Below, one piece after another: positions 33,581 through 45,520 of a stretch of 64,000 nt of DNA. Position 1 is the first letter of the stretch. Every line of letters starts with the position of its first letter. The notes under the pieces are model-generated. The model was not told the DNA's origin and made no database searches. It saw only the letters and a list, made by a program, of their open reading frames with translations. Origin of the DNA: Chloranthus sessilifolius (taxonomy: Eukaryota > Streptophyta > Magnoliopsida > Chloranthales > Chloranthaceae); NCBI GenBank assembly GCA_021018995.1, contig CM037592.1, positions 76,573,301 through 76,637,300 of the forward strand, written 5' to 3'. The position numbers and the translations under genes are program-made.

Positions 33581-36500
33581 TGTTAGTCAATGATTTTTAC
33601 CACATTTTACCCCTTTAACCTAGCTTTTGCTAAGCCTTAGAGTGCTTAATAACTATTTTTTAGTATTTAGTTTTAGTTTAGGAATAAATATGCAGCTATC
33701 CATATTTATGTGCAAAGAGGAGGAGATTAGAAGCAACCAAGTGCTTCAATATACATCAGCAGTTGCAGATAATTATGTGGTTTATCACATTCAAGCAAAC
33801 AGCTGTGAAGGACTCAAAATGCTGCAAAAGTATACATTTTAGGCTAAGGAGCAGATCCAGAGCTAGAGATGCACATTTCAGCAGGGTGCATAAAGAATTG
33901 GCACACTAAAGAAAACAACAAAATGATTTACCACCTGCAGCAGTTGCATAAGGTTCAGCAAGGTGGAGTTGAGCAAGCCTCAACACTTTCTGATTTTTAG
34001 CTCGGTGCACATTAGACAAAGCAGTTTTAGCATGTGCAAACTAGTGTGCGCAAGCTAAAGAGGAGAAGCAGCTACACATTATACCAGCACAGCTACAAGT
34101 GCACATTAGTTGCAGATCCAGCCATTTCATCAGCATCAACCTATCTGTCGAGGTGCACACACAGCTAACCTGCAAAGAAGATGCCCAATACATTCAGCAC
34201 ACTTCCAGCAACTACAACATTTCCAAATGCAGCAGCAAATTATATCAAGCATGTAAGGGCTGCAACAAAAAGCGAACAAATCTGTTGAGCTCCTTTAAGC
34301 CCTCATGCATTGGATCTGTCGACTCAGAGAGGTTGCAGCTCCAGCACCTTTCAAAATCTACAGCTTCATGCATACCATCCTGTCGACATGTAGCTGCAGC
34401 CAACTGCTCGAGTAGATGAGCTCCAACCTGTCGAGGAGTCCTTTCCACTTCAACCTGTCAAGTTTTAGACTAGCAAGCTTCAACACTAAACCATCTATTT
34501 TGTCGAGCAATTAAACTTCAGTAAATTCCAACCTGTCGACATCTTCAGCCTCTTGCTTAAGAACTTGTCGGCTGCATTCAGCTGCAAGCTCTAAACATCT
34601 CGAGCAGTCTAGCCTTACATCCTGTCAAGTCCTTAAGCTACAGCCCCTCAGACCGGTCGACTTTTGAGCAGTAGCCTTACCCTCCAACCTGTCGACCACT
34701 TAAACATTCAAACCTATCGACAGCATGAAGCTGCACCCTTATCATCTTATCGAAGTGCACTTCAAGATCCTCTCGAGCACTTCAGCAAACCCAACTTCCC
34801 ATTGCAAACCTGTCGAGTGGATTCTCATTACCTTCAGCCCACCTCTCGAATTGCACCTTCTATCCTGTCGAAATCTTGTTGAAGTTGCTATACTCCAACC
34901 CAACCTCTCCACTAGCAGCCCACACCTTCAGCCAATCTCACAAAATGAATGTAATACATCACCAAACTTGTCGACCTTCATCTTCTATCCTCACGAAGAG
35001 GTGCTGAAGTTGCTGCATATCCATGCACACCACAGAACCTCTTGAAATTCATCTTCCCGACCACATTGCTGAACTGCAGTAGATTTGAATAACCTTTAAT
35101 AAAGCTGCATCAGCCCATGGTTCCTCAAGCTGATCCGACTCGGGCTCCATCAAATCTGAAGTAAGAAGGCTGTTTAGGCTACAGCTGGAGTTGTATTTTT
35201 AGGTAAAATATTGTTGGATGGGAGGGGCAATTTAGGAACTTCACAATAGGGATAGCTACCCACATGTGCAAACTATTTTGGGAGAAAAATATTTGGCGGG
35301 AAGCTTCAGCTGAGCACAACTGAATTGGATCCCTTTCTTCTCTCTGATTGGTTGGAATTCTAAAATAGGGATCAAGCTTGGAAATCTCTCCTCTGATTGG
35401 CTACAATCCAAAGCACTTGGATCACTGCAATTATATAAATAGAACTCCTTGCCGCTGTAATTTCTCGGCAAGGAATCCATAGAATAACTTTGGTTCTCCT
35501 TAGCTCATATAGGTTTAGTTTTAGGTTTTTCTTTTTCCTTTTCTCTTCCCCCTTCTCTCCCTAATCCAGCCTGTTGGATTAGTTCTAGGTAGCAATTTAG
35601 ATCTGATTTCTAATTGTAAATAAATTTGTAAATTTATTGTGAAGAGCTCTGAATTCATGCACAGACTATAGGCTTGAGGCAGATCATTGTAAGTTTTGTT
35701 TGATTAATGAAATGCTATTTTAAAAATCCCATTAGATCTATAATTTTTCTATTCATTTGCTTTATAATTTTCCAAATCTGATGCACCTATGGTTGCCTGA
35801 GCTTGTAGCCTTGCAACCATAGTGCTTGCAGTAATTTTCATCTTCTAATCTTCACCCTTACTGCTAGAATAAATCTCTAGGATGATCTGTGACCATTCAA
35901 GTGGACAGATCACACCCTTAGGACTAATCAAAAAGTGAAGGTGAGCTTGGATCCTTCCTCTTTGCACTTGTCCTTGTAGCCAAGTGAAAGATTGTAGCAG
36001 ATCCAACCATTGCTCTGATTTCTAGATCTATTTTTAGTGAAGAGATATGGAATTATGCAGAGAATGCTACCTTATGAGCTTAGGCATTGCAACTATTTGA
36101 AGCAATGACCAGCTGAGTTTAGAGCCCTAAATAATCTCTAATTTCTAGTGGTTCTCACAAGATCTACATGGATTATTTGATATTATAGTTGTAAGTGCTT
36201 GTAGCCTTACAAGCATGGTGGCTGCAATGGTTTTATTATTTCAATTTGAACATTGGGATTGGATGAAGTCTATAGAGAGATCTGTGACCATTCAAGTGGA
36301 TAGATCGTACACTTAAGATCAGTTCAAGATTTTGGTTTGGTTTGAATTCTTCTACCTTGCACTTGTGCCTGTCGCCAAGTAAAGGATTGCTGCAAATTCA
36401 CATGTCTTGATCGGATTTGCAATAAGAACCAGCCCCTAGCTGCCTACTTCCCCCCATTTTGTATTTTATTTAACCATTCATCTTCTTCAATCTTTTAGAT

Positions 36501-36801
36501 TAGTTGTATATTTTTGTTTTGTAGATTAGATCTAATGACACTAGAAAAACTCTCATTCTGCTTAGATTAGGTTAGAATTGCCAGATCTGTAGCAGATCTG
36601 GAGGTCTACTATACACCTTCTAGTTTTTAGATCACTACTCCCTATGGGATAAACTCTTACTTATTAAAACTTGCTACAAATTGACCTTGTATCTTGCAGG
36701 TCTAGGAATATTTTAGTTGTGTTGTTTCAATCCTTTATTTTACTTTGATTTTAATTTGTTTTCACCACACAATAAATCAACACACTAGAAATTCCGTAAT
36801 A
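33581..36801 (+). repeat. 3' LTR of element C
   Basis: It runs from TGTTAGTCAATG to TTCCGTAATA, followed by the target duplication GCGAG. It has the same order of TCGA array (34260-35000), ATTGG/TATA boxes (35390-35441) and hairpins (35884-35911, 36279-36306) as the 5' LTR. The terminal CA has become TA. Confidence 0.92.
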
Positions 36802-36806
36802 GCGAG

Positions 36807-37543
36807 GGCACCTCCACCTCTACCGATAAGACGGTAGCAGTTCCATACACAAGGGAGAATGGTGTTGCCCCTTTAGCGGTACAGATCGACATTCTGTAGG
36901 CCCATAATGAAAATGGCAACATCTCGCTCAAATTTTGATAGGTGATGACCATTTTCTTGAGGATGCAGACGACAGTCTTGTTAGCAACTTCTACGGCCCC
37001 ATTTGTTTGTGGCCGATAAGGCAATGAGTGGTGGTGGTTGATTTTATACTACTCACAAAAGGCCTTGATGCGCTTATTCATGAAGTTTGTGTCATTATCA
37101 GTGATGATGCCCTTGGGTTCACCAAATCGGTAAATAATGTTGCTTTTGATAAACTTCTCGATGTAATCGGCCTTGATATTTGTATATGACACTGCCTCTA
37201 CCCGTTTGGTGAAGTATTCGATGACGACGAGGATAAATTGATGCCCGTTTGATGCTTTTGGATTGACTTTCTCAAAGAAATCGAGGCCCCCTGTGGCAAA
37301 TGGCCAAGGAGTGGTCATACAATGTAGATCAATGACAGGAGCATGCAATAGACTAGAGTGCTCTTGACATTTGTAGCATTTTCTAATGTGCTTGCAACAA
37401 TCAGATTCCATAGTGGTCCAAAAGTATCCTTGCCGTAGGATCTTCTTAGCGAGCATTTGCCAGCTGACATGGGCCCCGCATACTCCCTCATGGATCTCTC
37501 TCATGATGTTGACTTCTTCATCCTCTATAAGGCATCTGAACAA
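36807..37543 (-). pseudogene. Tat-1 integrase, N-terminal and core part
   Basis: On the - strand the zinc-binding domain is intact (EIHEGVCGAH, then HIRKCYKCQEH). In the core the first catalytic acid is Glu instead of Asp (ILVVIEYFTKRVEA), while the second Asp (GIITDNDTNF) and the Glu (TNGAVEVANKTV) are kept. A stop sits near 37048. The core is cut at 36807 by element C and continues at 27326. Integrase inserts the cDNA; with a D-to-E change plus the disruption this copy is dead. Confidence 0.9.
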
Positions 37544-37818
37544 AATGTCATTGAAAGATCATTGTAAAGGCAGTCACCGCAGATTACATAGCCTACCATT
37601 AGATGTTGAATGGTCTGTCAGTTCATCTTGGACATATCCTTAGGAAAAGTATGAGTGTCAAGGAAATTCTTGATATATGAGAACCATGGTGGCTCATCAT
37701 CAGGCTTTAGGGGTTCCTCAATTTGTAGGTAGAAGGCCGGGTCATTTCTCTTTTTGATGATGATTGGCTTCATCTCGAGGTTCTCGTGGTAAGGGATTAG
37801 TTTCTCATCCTTTATCTT

Positions 37819-38100
37819 TCAATCTACATTTGTCTGGCATATGATTAGCTGCGAATCGCCAAATACCCTAAGGTGAGTGAGTTTCAGGTCCAATGCTGCC
37901 TGTAGTCCTGCTGCATAGGCTTCATACTCGGCCATGTTATTTGTGCATGGGAAGCTGAGCTTGATGGAAACTGATACGTGTGATCCCTTCAAGGAGATTA
38001 GGATAGCGCCAACTCCTTGACCTTTGACATTTAGTGCCTCATCAAAATGCATTACCCAGGATTCCGCCATCTCTACTGTGTCGTCCTCTGTCATGAACAA
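37819..38100 (-). pseudogene. Second RNase H (archaeal-type) domain of Tat-1
   Basis: On the - strand it reads WVMHFDEALNVKGQGVGAIL, then NNMAEYEAYAAGLQAALDLK and LRVFGDSQLIICQ. The D, E and D of the RNase HI fold are recognisable. A second RNase H between the retroviral-type one and integrase is the hallmark of the Tat lineage. It is open for 93 codons, with a stop just after it. Confidence 0.9.
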
Positions 38101-38219
38101 GATGTCTTCATCTGGGAACTCGGTTCTTAAGGGCTCATAGTCAGGTAGAGGATTCCTGGCAAGATGATTGGTGAGTGCTTGCCCCTTGATTGACTTCTGA
38201 GTGACATAGGTGATGTCAA

Positions 38220-39480
38220 ACTCTGATTAGAGAAGTTGTTAGCGCGCCATTTGCCCAGTGAGAGCCAACTTTTCAAACAGGTACTTCAACGGATCCATGC
38301 GTCCTAAAAGTAGAATGACCTGAGATAGCAAGTAGTGGTGAAGCCTCTGGGTAGCTGATACGAGAGCTAGGCATGTTTTCTCCAGATGAGAATAGCGCAT
38401 CTCATAGTCATTAAATTTTTTTCTCAGATATTAGATGGCCCGTTCCCTTCTTCCTATCTCATCATGTTTCCCTAGGACACATCCCATCAAGACCTCCATC
38501 ATGGAGAGATACATTACGAGTGGTCTTCCTGGCTCGGGTGGTACTAAAACTGGTGGGTTGAGGAGGTAGCCCTTGATCTTGTCAAATGCGGCCTGACAGT
38601 CGTCGTTCCATTCAACGGGAGAGTCTTTTCTTAGCAATTTGAAGATTGGTGTGAAGATTGGAGTGAGCTGTGCAATGAACCGACTGATATATAGTATCCT
38701 ACCCAAGAATCCTCTGACCTCTTACTCGGTAGATGGTGGCGGCATTTTCGTGATGGCTTTTACCTGGACAGTGGTCAACCTTGATACCTCTCCTATTAAC
38801 AATGAATCTTAGCAACTTCCCTGACATGGCTCCGAATGCACATTTCTAAGGATTTAGCCATAGCCTATATTTTCTCAGCCTCTCAAACAACTTTTAGAGG
38901 TTTATCAAATGGTCACTTCACTTCGATGACTTGGAGATCATATCGTCGACATACACCTCAATTCCTCGGTGCATCATGTCATGGAATAGTGTCGTCATAG
39001 CTCTCTGGTACATTGCACCAACATTCTTCAACTCGAATGGCATGACACAATAGCAAAAAGTTCCTCAGGGAGTGATGAACACTGTCTTCTCTTGGTCCGC
39101 CTCTGCCATCTTGATTTGATTTTATCCAGAGAATACATCCATGAATGAAAGCATCCCGTGCTTAGAAGTGTTATCGACAAAGATGTCGATGCGTGGTAAC
39201 GGGAAATCATCCTTCAGACTCCCTTTGTTCAATTTTCTAAAATCAATGCACATACGGACCTTTCCATCCTTCTTTGGCACTGGAATGATATTGGCTAGCC
39301 ACTAGGGTTTTTAGAGACCCTAAGGAATCCTGCATCATATTGCTTGATGACCTCGTCCTTGACTTTTAGCAACCATTCTGGTTAGAGTCATCTTAACTTC
39401 TGCTTGACCGGCTTAATATCAGGGTAGAGTGGCAACTCATGCTCGACCAAATTGGTATCCAAACTAGGCATGTCCTCGTA
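38220..39480 (-). pseudogene. Tat-1 reverse transcriptase and first RNase H
   Basis: On the - strand the linker PSLDTNLVEHELPLYPDIKP leads into RT. Several frame changes follow, but the active site IEVYVDDMISKSSK (about 38968-38920) is intact. Next come FIAQLTPIFTPIFKLLRKDS and the RNase H start (DDCQAAFDKIKGYLLNPPVL), with YEMRYSHLEKTCLALVSA and DPLKYLFEKLALTGQMAR downstream. It copies the RNA into cDNA. Many stops and shifts are present. Confidence 0.88.
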
Positions 39481-40429
39481 TGATCATGCAAAGACTTCTT
39501 GATATGACCGAAGGAAATCAATCACGCTTTTTCTTTCCTCAAGAGACAACGATGTTTCGTTCTTGGTGATTCTTGGAATCTCCTCAGTACCTAGATTGAC
39601 ATCCTCAGTTTCTTAAACAATAGGGGTAGGACCGTGCTCAAAGTTGGCAAACCATTCAAGGAGTTCCTTGGGAAGCTCCTAAGTAAGGATCTCCTCGTCT
39701 AGACTCATGACTCCTACCTCTTCTTGTATTTCTATAGGAAAGGGTCTACTTCACATGGGACGGGATTTTCGATTAAGGCATATATTTCTTTAATTTTATT
39801 CAAAATTTTAAAAAATAATATTTTTGGGTTTTGAATTTTTTCTATGTTTTTAGGATTTTTGTTTTCTTTGGAAGTGGGCTCTTGCCAAAGCGAGTCCCTA
39901 TATATACATGGTATTGCTTGCCAAGGGCTCATCTCACTTTTTATAGGTTATTTTTTTTTGGGGAAATCAGTGTCAAATTTTAGGCCACCTGTCGCTTCTA
40001 GAGTTTGGGGCATAGACACCCAATTGCATACTTGAGATGCCACTCCTTTACCTATTTGGATTTGGATGGAGGGTGCTGACTGATATGGCTCTTTGGAGTC
40101 AGCCTCTATCATATTGATCCTAGGTTCATCTGAGATTCTATCCTCAAACATCAACATTGTCCTGTGATGGTTTACCATAGGGGGAGATTGTACAGGTATG
40201 GAACATCATTCCTCAAAGAGAGACAACGTAGCCTTGTCTATTTCTAGGCTAGGAGGGATAATCTGGGGATTGGTGGGGTGAACAGGTGTCGCGGGTTTAC
40301 ATGGGGTTAATTGAGTTATCCCATCCCGATCAATTTTCATAACCCCGGTGCTCACAAATGAATCTCTGATGTGAGTCCTGGGACAGGGCTTCTCCTTTAG
40401 GTTTATCTCCTGGCTCTTGCGGCTATCGT
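39481..40429 (-). other. Tat-1 linker between protease/G-patch and RT
   Basis: About 950 bases between the conserved blocks. It contains a poorly conserved, frame-broken pol linker and AT-rich sequence (39770-39860). No separate gene was seen. Confidence 0.5.
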
Positions 40430-41110
40430 AGCACGGGCTCTCTCCTTAGCCTCTCGGACTTCTTCTGTGGGCTTGTAACCTAGCCCAAATCTAACTTGCT
40501 CGCCTCCCTTTGCCTTGACCGGTTCTCTCCTGCCTTGTAGTCAGGGCCCTAGTCTTTTACCCTTTTGATAGCCCCATTTCTAGAGCATGGCCACTACCGC
40601 TACCATTTCACCTCCGGTTCTTGAAGTGATGCTTTCCGGGGGATCTGGGATTATAGTCGATACCTCATATTCAAAACTGTGGAGGTCGGTATCCTCTGCT
40701 ATATGTGGCACAACCAGCACTTTTGGATTCTCAATGCTATGGGTGACCTTTTCCTTCTCATCATGTCCTTCACCTATGATGGTGATAATTTTTTGCCTGG
40801 ACACGAACTTAAGCTTCTAGTGCAGCGTCGATGGTATCACTCTAACTTCGTGTAAACTATGGGTGCCCTAGTAACAAATTAAAAGAGGACTTGATATCCA
40901 TTACTTGAAATAGTATGGAGAAGGTCATTGGCCCAATCACCAGCTCAAGGCCAACTTCTCCCATTATCTCCCTTCTTGTGTTATCAAAACCTCTAGCACT
41001 AGTTCTTGTAGGTCTCAACATGCACGGATCTACTCCAATCTTCATAGTTGTTCTTAGGGGGACACATTCAGAGCAAACCCATTATCAATTAATACCAAGG
41101 GGATTATCAT
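40430..41110 (-). pseudogene. Tat-1 protease and G-patch region
   Basis: On the - strand it reads IGVDPCMLRPTRTSARGFDN, then GEVGLELVIGPMTFSILFQV and DIKSSFNLLLGHP, the conserved second half of a Tat aspartic protease. It continues through HSFEYEVSTIIPDPPESITS into KWGYQKGKRLGP and RFGLGYKPT, the glycine pattern of a G-patch, known in Tat/Ogre elements downstream of protease. The protease DTG/DNGSS region is lost to frame decay. A stop splits the G-patch. Confidence 0.8.
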
Positions 41111-42059
41111 GTTTTCAGATTCTACGATGATATTGAGGGATTTTGAGTGACTATTTCCTTCCTCCGATAAATCGACGTCTGAAAATGAAATGACATTGGG
41201 GAGCCATGACTTGTCCAATTATCTGTCCGACTTCATCTGGGTTCACCTAAAGAGATACATGTGCATTCTTTAATGCCCCCATTAAGGCTTGAAAATGAAG
41301 TGGAGATGTCATCAATAAGTCCCAGACCATGATATGAGCTGGCATCTTCTCAGCTGAGTCTCTAGTATGTGTTCTCTGCTTATTTTCTCGAACGGGTTCA
41401 CTGCACTATCTTTCTTCTCCTCTGGTTGGGCTTGTGATGTTGCTGATGTTTCTGGTTATTAGGAGATTTTCCCAAATCTGGTGCAAAGTCAACTGCCCCT
41501 TCCTTACTGTTGTCGGCATTGATGTATGTCTGCTCGTAACTTAGGGGGACCTGATGAGCATTGTAGGTTGGTCCCGAGATCAGAAATGGAGTGGCTGCCG
41601 GTATCTGATGCGCTTGTATTGATGGCTCAGGAAGGGTAGGCAATACGTGGCTAATCTCTGACAGGAATGGGTGGGTGGAGAAAATGGGCCAACTGGGGGT
41701 GGCGAGTTTTGTGGATGGTTGCACCGGGGGTAATGGGGTAGGGGTGGACCACTGATAATTGATAGGTGGTGGTGGGATATGGGGGACATGATGGGCTATT
41801 GGGTAATTAATGGGGGTGGCAGTGTACGATTGATAGACATTAATTTGTACATAATTTGGGGGAATAATATGATAATTTCAAGGGTTCAATCACCCCAATA
41901 CCTCTTTCTTCTTGATCTCTTTGCCTTGGTGCTATAAAACTTTCTCAGTCACTGATGTAATTCGATGGATCAAATTCAAATTCCTCATCATCCTCTTCAA
42001 TCATACTGACAATGGGTCTCGGACCTGCCCCACCGGGAGGGTGTGGGGGCAGTGGTGCT
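41111..42059 (-). other. Tat-1 gag-protease linker
   Basis: A proline- and histidine-rich, frame-broken linker (for example HPQLAHFLHPPIPVRD) between the gag zinc region and protease. Low-complexity coding remnants only. Confidence 0.5.
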
Positions 42060-44631
42060 TGATGTATGTTCGTGTGCAGATTCACTTGGGAAGGTGTGGG
42101 TGGAATAATTTTCCTGGCCTTAATTAAATCCTGTATTACGTGCTTTAATGGAAATCAGTGATCAGTTGGGTGACTCGGTCCCTGATGAAAATTATAGTGA
42201 GTGTCGGGGTCATAGTTCCTCAGGATGGGATTTGGAGGAGGTCGTGGTTAAAGGGCTGTGACTAATCCCTTTTCTATTAATAAAGTTGAAAGTACATTTA
42301 GAGATTACCCCAAGGGTGTAAAAACTTGGTCATAGCGGACCCTTCTCTATTCTGGAGCCATCTGTGCTCCGTGCCCATTCCTGGTTCTTTGCATCCGCTC
42401 GCTTCTGACTGGAGCTGGCTGGGCGGCTTTGAATTGGAATGAGATTATATGATTATTGGGTCGGGTGTTGGCAATATTCTAAGCATTGGCTCTTGCTCTT
42501 TTCTCATTTCTCTACTCAGAAAGCCTCCTGACCTCGCTGGCTCCACCAGGTACATGCTTGCTTAGACGACCTTCCGTGATACATGCTCACAATGATTGGC
42601 GTTTCTCACCAATTCAACAAAGTTAGACTTCTGTTGGTAAACGAGGAAGTTTGAAATCACTGGCAAAGTATTCTTTAAAATCATCTCAATTTGTTCGTCA
42701 TCAAGTATTCTATTTCTCACCTGAGATGCCAGTGCTCTCCAACACCGTAAGTAATCGCTGAAGGTTTCATTATGGTTATGCTTCAATCGGGCCAAGTCTG
42801 ACTTGCGAGGTTCAATGTCTATATTGTAGACATATTGCTCTTAGAACAAGTGAGAAGATCTTTTCATGTCTTTATTATAGATGGTTCTAGGGACGTGAAC
42901 CATCTCAAGGCTGGACCAGTTAAACTTTTCTGAAAGACCTTTATCAGTAGTCTTTTATCTCCCCCATATTGGCACATGTCCCCACAATAAGACTTGAGGT
43001 GTGCAATGGGATTGCCAGTGGCACTGTATTTATCAAAAATTGGCATTTTAAATTTTGGAGTAGGGGAACTTCAGTAAATAAATACAAGTCTGAGAAGTCT
43101 GTAGCATGGATTTCGGCTCCACCCATCTTCAACAGTTGTTTATGGATTTTGTCTAGCTATTCTTTCAACTGCTCTAACTCCTTAGACAGGGGAGTTACCC
43201 TTTCAGCAATCGGTCGGGATTCACTCTGTGCTACCAGGGGGTTGGTTGTTATGGGAGGAGGATTAATGTTAGCTCATGCCCCAGCATAAGCCCCACTGTT
43301 CCTTATCTCGTCCTCTTCATACTGTTGGTCTGCATAGGGTGTAGTGAGGGCGAGATTCTCCGGTTATTGTTGCATGCACTGAATGAGGGTTGAATGAGAG
43401 CATTGAATGAGGGAAATTTTGCGGAGTGACGAGATGAGTGGAAGTTAGATTTTTGGGAGGGGCCTGATGGGGCCATTGGGTATGGGGAAAAGCTTGAAGA
43501 TGGTTTTGGGGTGTAGGGGCATGGGTAAATTAGGGTTGATGCAAGGTATGGGCCTGAATTGGGTATGAGGGTTGTGGGTGAGTGAAATTTTGGAGGAATT
43601 GTGAAGGGTATGGGTGCGAGGCTCCAAGGTTTGGGCCTTGCTAGGCTTGGGTGTAGGGTAAAGAGCTCTGATGGGTTTAGGCCATAAAGCCTTGGGGAGT
43701 TTGGGTCATGAGGCCTTGGTGGGTCTGGCCCATTGGGATCTTGCTCAGTGGGCCTTGGTGGGTCTAGCCCATTGGGCCTTGGGATATATGGGTCATGGGC
43801 CCTTGATGGGTCTGGGTGATGGGAGCTTGGGCCATTGGGCCTTGGAGGCTTTGGGTAATGGAGTTTTAGATTGTATGGATGATGGGGAGCTAATGGGGAT
43901 TATGGGGGAATGAGGCATTAAGGCTTGATAGTGTATGGGAGGGGTTCGTGGATGCATGGTGTGGATGAGAGGGGTTGTTTTGGGAGGCCTTCCAACTGGT
44001 GTAGGCCCGGACCATCTCCTCCATCATGGCCATTGGAGAGTGATCAGATGGAGATGGTGCATTTGAGGATATTTAGGGTGTGGATGAAGTAGAGGTGTGG
44101 GAAAAATTGGGCATGGCCCTGGTAAAATTGGGCATGACCTGAGTAGATGAGGGGATATGGGGAGGATCAGAGAATGAGGGGAAATGGGATGTATTTGTAG
44201 GGGATTGGGATAAATTGGGCATTGCTTGGGTGTATGTGGGAAAATGGGGGTTATGAGGATTGGATGTGAAGGGTTTGGATGTATGTTGTGTTGATGTATG
44301 TGGAAAGTTTGGTATGGTGGGAATGGAGGGAATATGGGGTATGTTGGATGTGAATGAGAAATGTAGTTGATTTGGCATGAATATGGGGGGGGGGGGGGGG
44401 TGGGGGGGGAATGGACATGGATTGGGAAAATGATAGAGAATAGGGTGTTGGATTTTGAGTGTTTTGAGAGGTGGTGGACGGGAAGATGGGTGCACTGAAG
44501 GGCCCGGTGATGGCAAACGGTGATTGTGTAAGGGGGATGGATGTGAAGGCCTCTTCTATATGGGAATGAGTTGGGGAATGTGGCAGGGATGAGTCAGGAT
44601 CGGCGTAGGCTAGGTCCACCGCCCATGACAT
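42060..44631 (-). pseudogene. gag: Tat-1 gag (broken)
   Basis: The start at 44631 gives MSWAVDLAYADPDSSLPHSP, then a long P/S/T/N-rich N-terminal region. Its frame changes at a G-run (about 44388-44410 on the + strand) and includes a GPMxQTHQ-type repeat (43670-43870). The capsid-like core is at 43060-42562: MPIFDKYSATGNPIAHLKSY, CGDMCQYGGDKRLLIKVFQK, SLTGPALRWFTSLEPSIIKT and LARLKHNHNETFSDYLRCWR, the Retrotrans_gag family in its Tat form. Near 42200 it reads NYDPDTHYNFHQGPSHPTDH and LKHVIQDLIKARKI, the degenerate Tat zinc region with cysteines lost. Confidence 0.88.
43665..43875 (-). repeat. Minisatellite inside Tat-1 gag
   Basis: Units of about 24-27 bases around GGGCCTTGGTGGGT (+ strand) repeat about eight times and encode a QGPMGQTHQ-like peptide repeat on the - strand. 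It lies in the linker before the capsid core. Confidence 0.7.
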
Positions 44632-45104
44632 GGCTCAATACCAGGTAGGGTATAGGTACCTCAGCTAGGGCTCGTAAAGTTTCCTCCTTTCCCTACGGGA
44701 TGACGGAGGTGAAGGCGATGCCGTTATGCTGGCACCACAAATCCCTATTTTGGTTTTTTTTTTTTTAATTTAATTTTTTTGGAATTTTTTGTAAATGAAA
44801 TGATTTAAGGATTTCTGGGCCTTTGAATTCCCATCTCGGGTGGATTTCATACCCTAAATAAGTCTCGCGGCAAGACCCCGATGCGCTTCAGAAGAATCAA
44901 AGGGAAGCCCTTTAATCTAATAAAGGCTCGAAAATCGATGCAAATAACCCGATCCCCCAGAGCGGGTAAAAAAGAAGTCACCTTCCTTTGACTACGGGGG
45001 TGTATTGGGTGTCGGATAATATGGAACTTAAACAGAGGTGTTGAACCACTAATCGGGGAATCCAGGATGGCGAGATAGGCCATTGATTTGGGTTGCACTG
45101 CCTA

Positions 45105-45240
45105 AAATAGGCTTGGCGCAAGTATTAGATGCGCTAGGCAAAATTGCTCAGATTCTAAGCTTCACGCATGTATTAGTTGCGCCAGAGAAAAAGAAGGTAA
45201 TTTTGGCTTAGCATATGTATTAGTTGCGCTAGGCAAGACA
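45105..45240 (-). repeat. Palindromes in the Tat-1 leader
   Basis: Three units (45111-45139, 45159-45185, 45205-45234) share the form GGCGCA...TATTAG...TGCGC and match the palindromes of the Tat LTR. They lie between the primer site and the gag start. Confidence 0.85.
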
Positions 45241-45500
45241 GTCAAACAGGTTTGACAGCAGAAACAGCAGGCCAAAATGAGTGTCTTTTTTTGGTTTTTC
45301 TGGAAGCTATGCTTCCAGGGACAGCTTGCTTAATTGCACCGGGTCTCTCCTCTCTGAACCTAAGGCTCGTAAATGACGTAAAAGTAGGGGTGAGAAAATT
45401 GATGGAATCGTAGGGGTGAGAAAAAAAAATAAAAATAGCAATAAGGTTAGTGAAATGAAAAAAAAAAGGGTAAAATTTAAGGGGAAGCTCTACTAGCTAC

Positions 45501-45518
45501 TCCCCAGCAGTGTCGCCA
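45501..45518 (-). other. Primer binding site of Tat-1, tRNA-Arg type
   Basis: On the - strand TGGCGACACTGCTGGGGA follows the LTR end (GGTTGCACA) by two bases. It matches the Arg-type site TGGCGACTCCGCTGGGGA of Tat/Ogre elements with two changes. Confidence 0.88.
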
Positions 45519-45520
45519 TC

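Larger units (their letters stand above)
27327..36801 (+). mobile_element. Complete non-autonomous Athila-like element (LARD-type), element C
   Basis: It has two LTRs of 3201 and 3221 bases, an Asp-type primer site right after the first, a polypurine tract right before the second, and an exact 5 bp target duplication GCGAG (27322-27326 and 36802-36806). The 3053 bp interior has no gag or pol. Large LTRs with a non-coding interior define large retrotransposon derivatives (LARDs). The interior's 3' part aligns with the Athila-like D element, its probable source of proteins. The LTRs differ by a 23 bp deletion in the first and many point changes, so the insertion is not recent. Confidence 0.9.
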
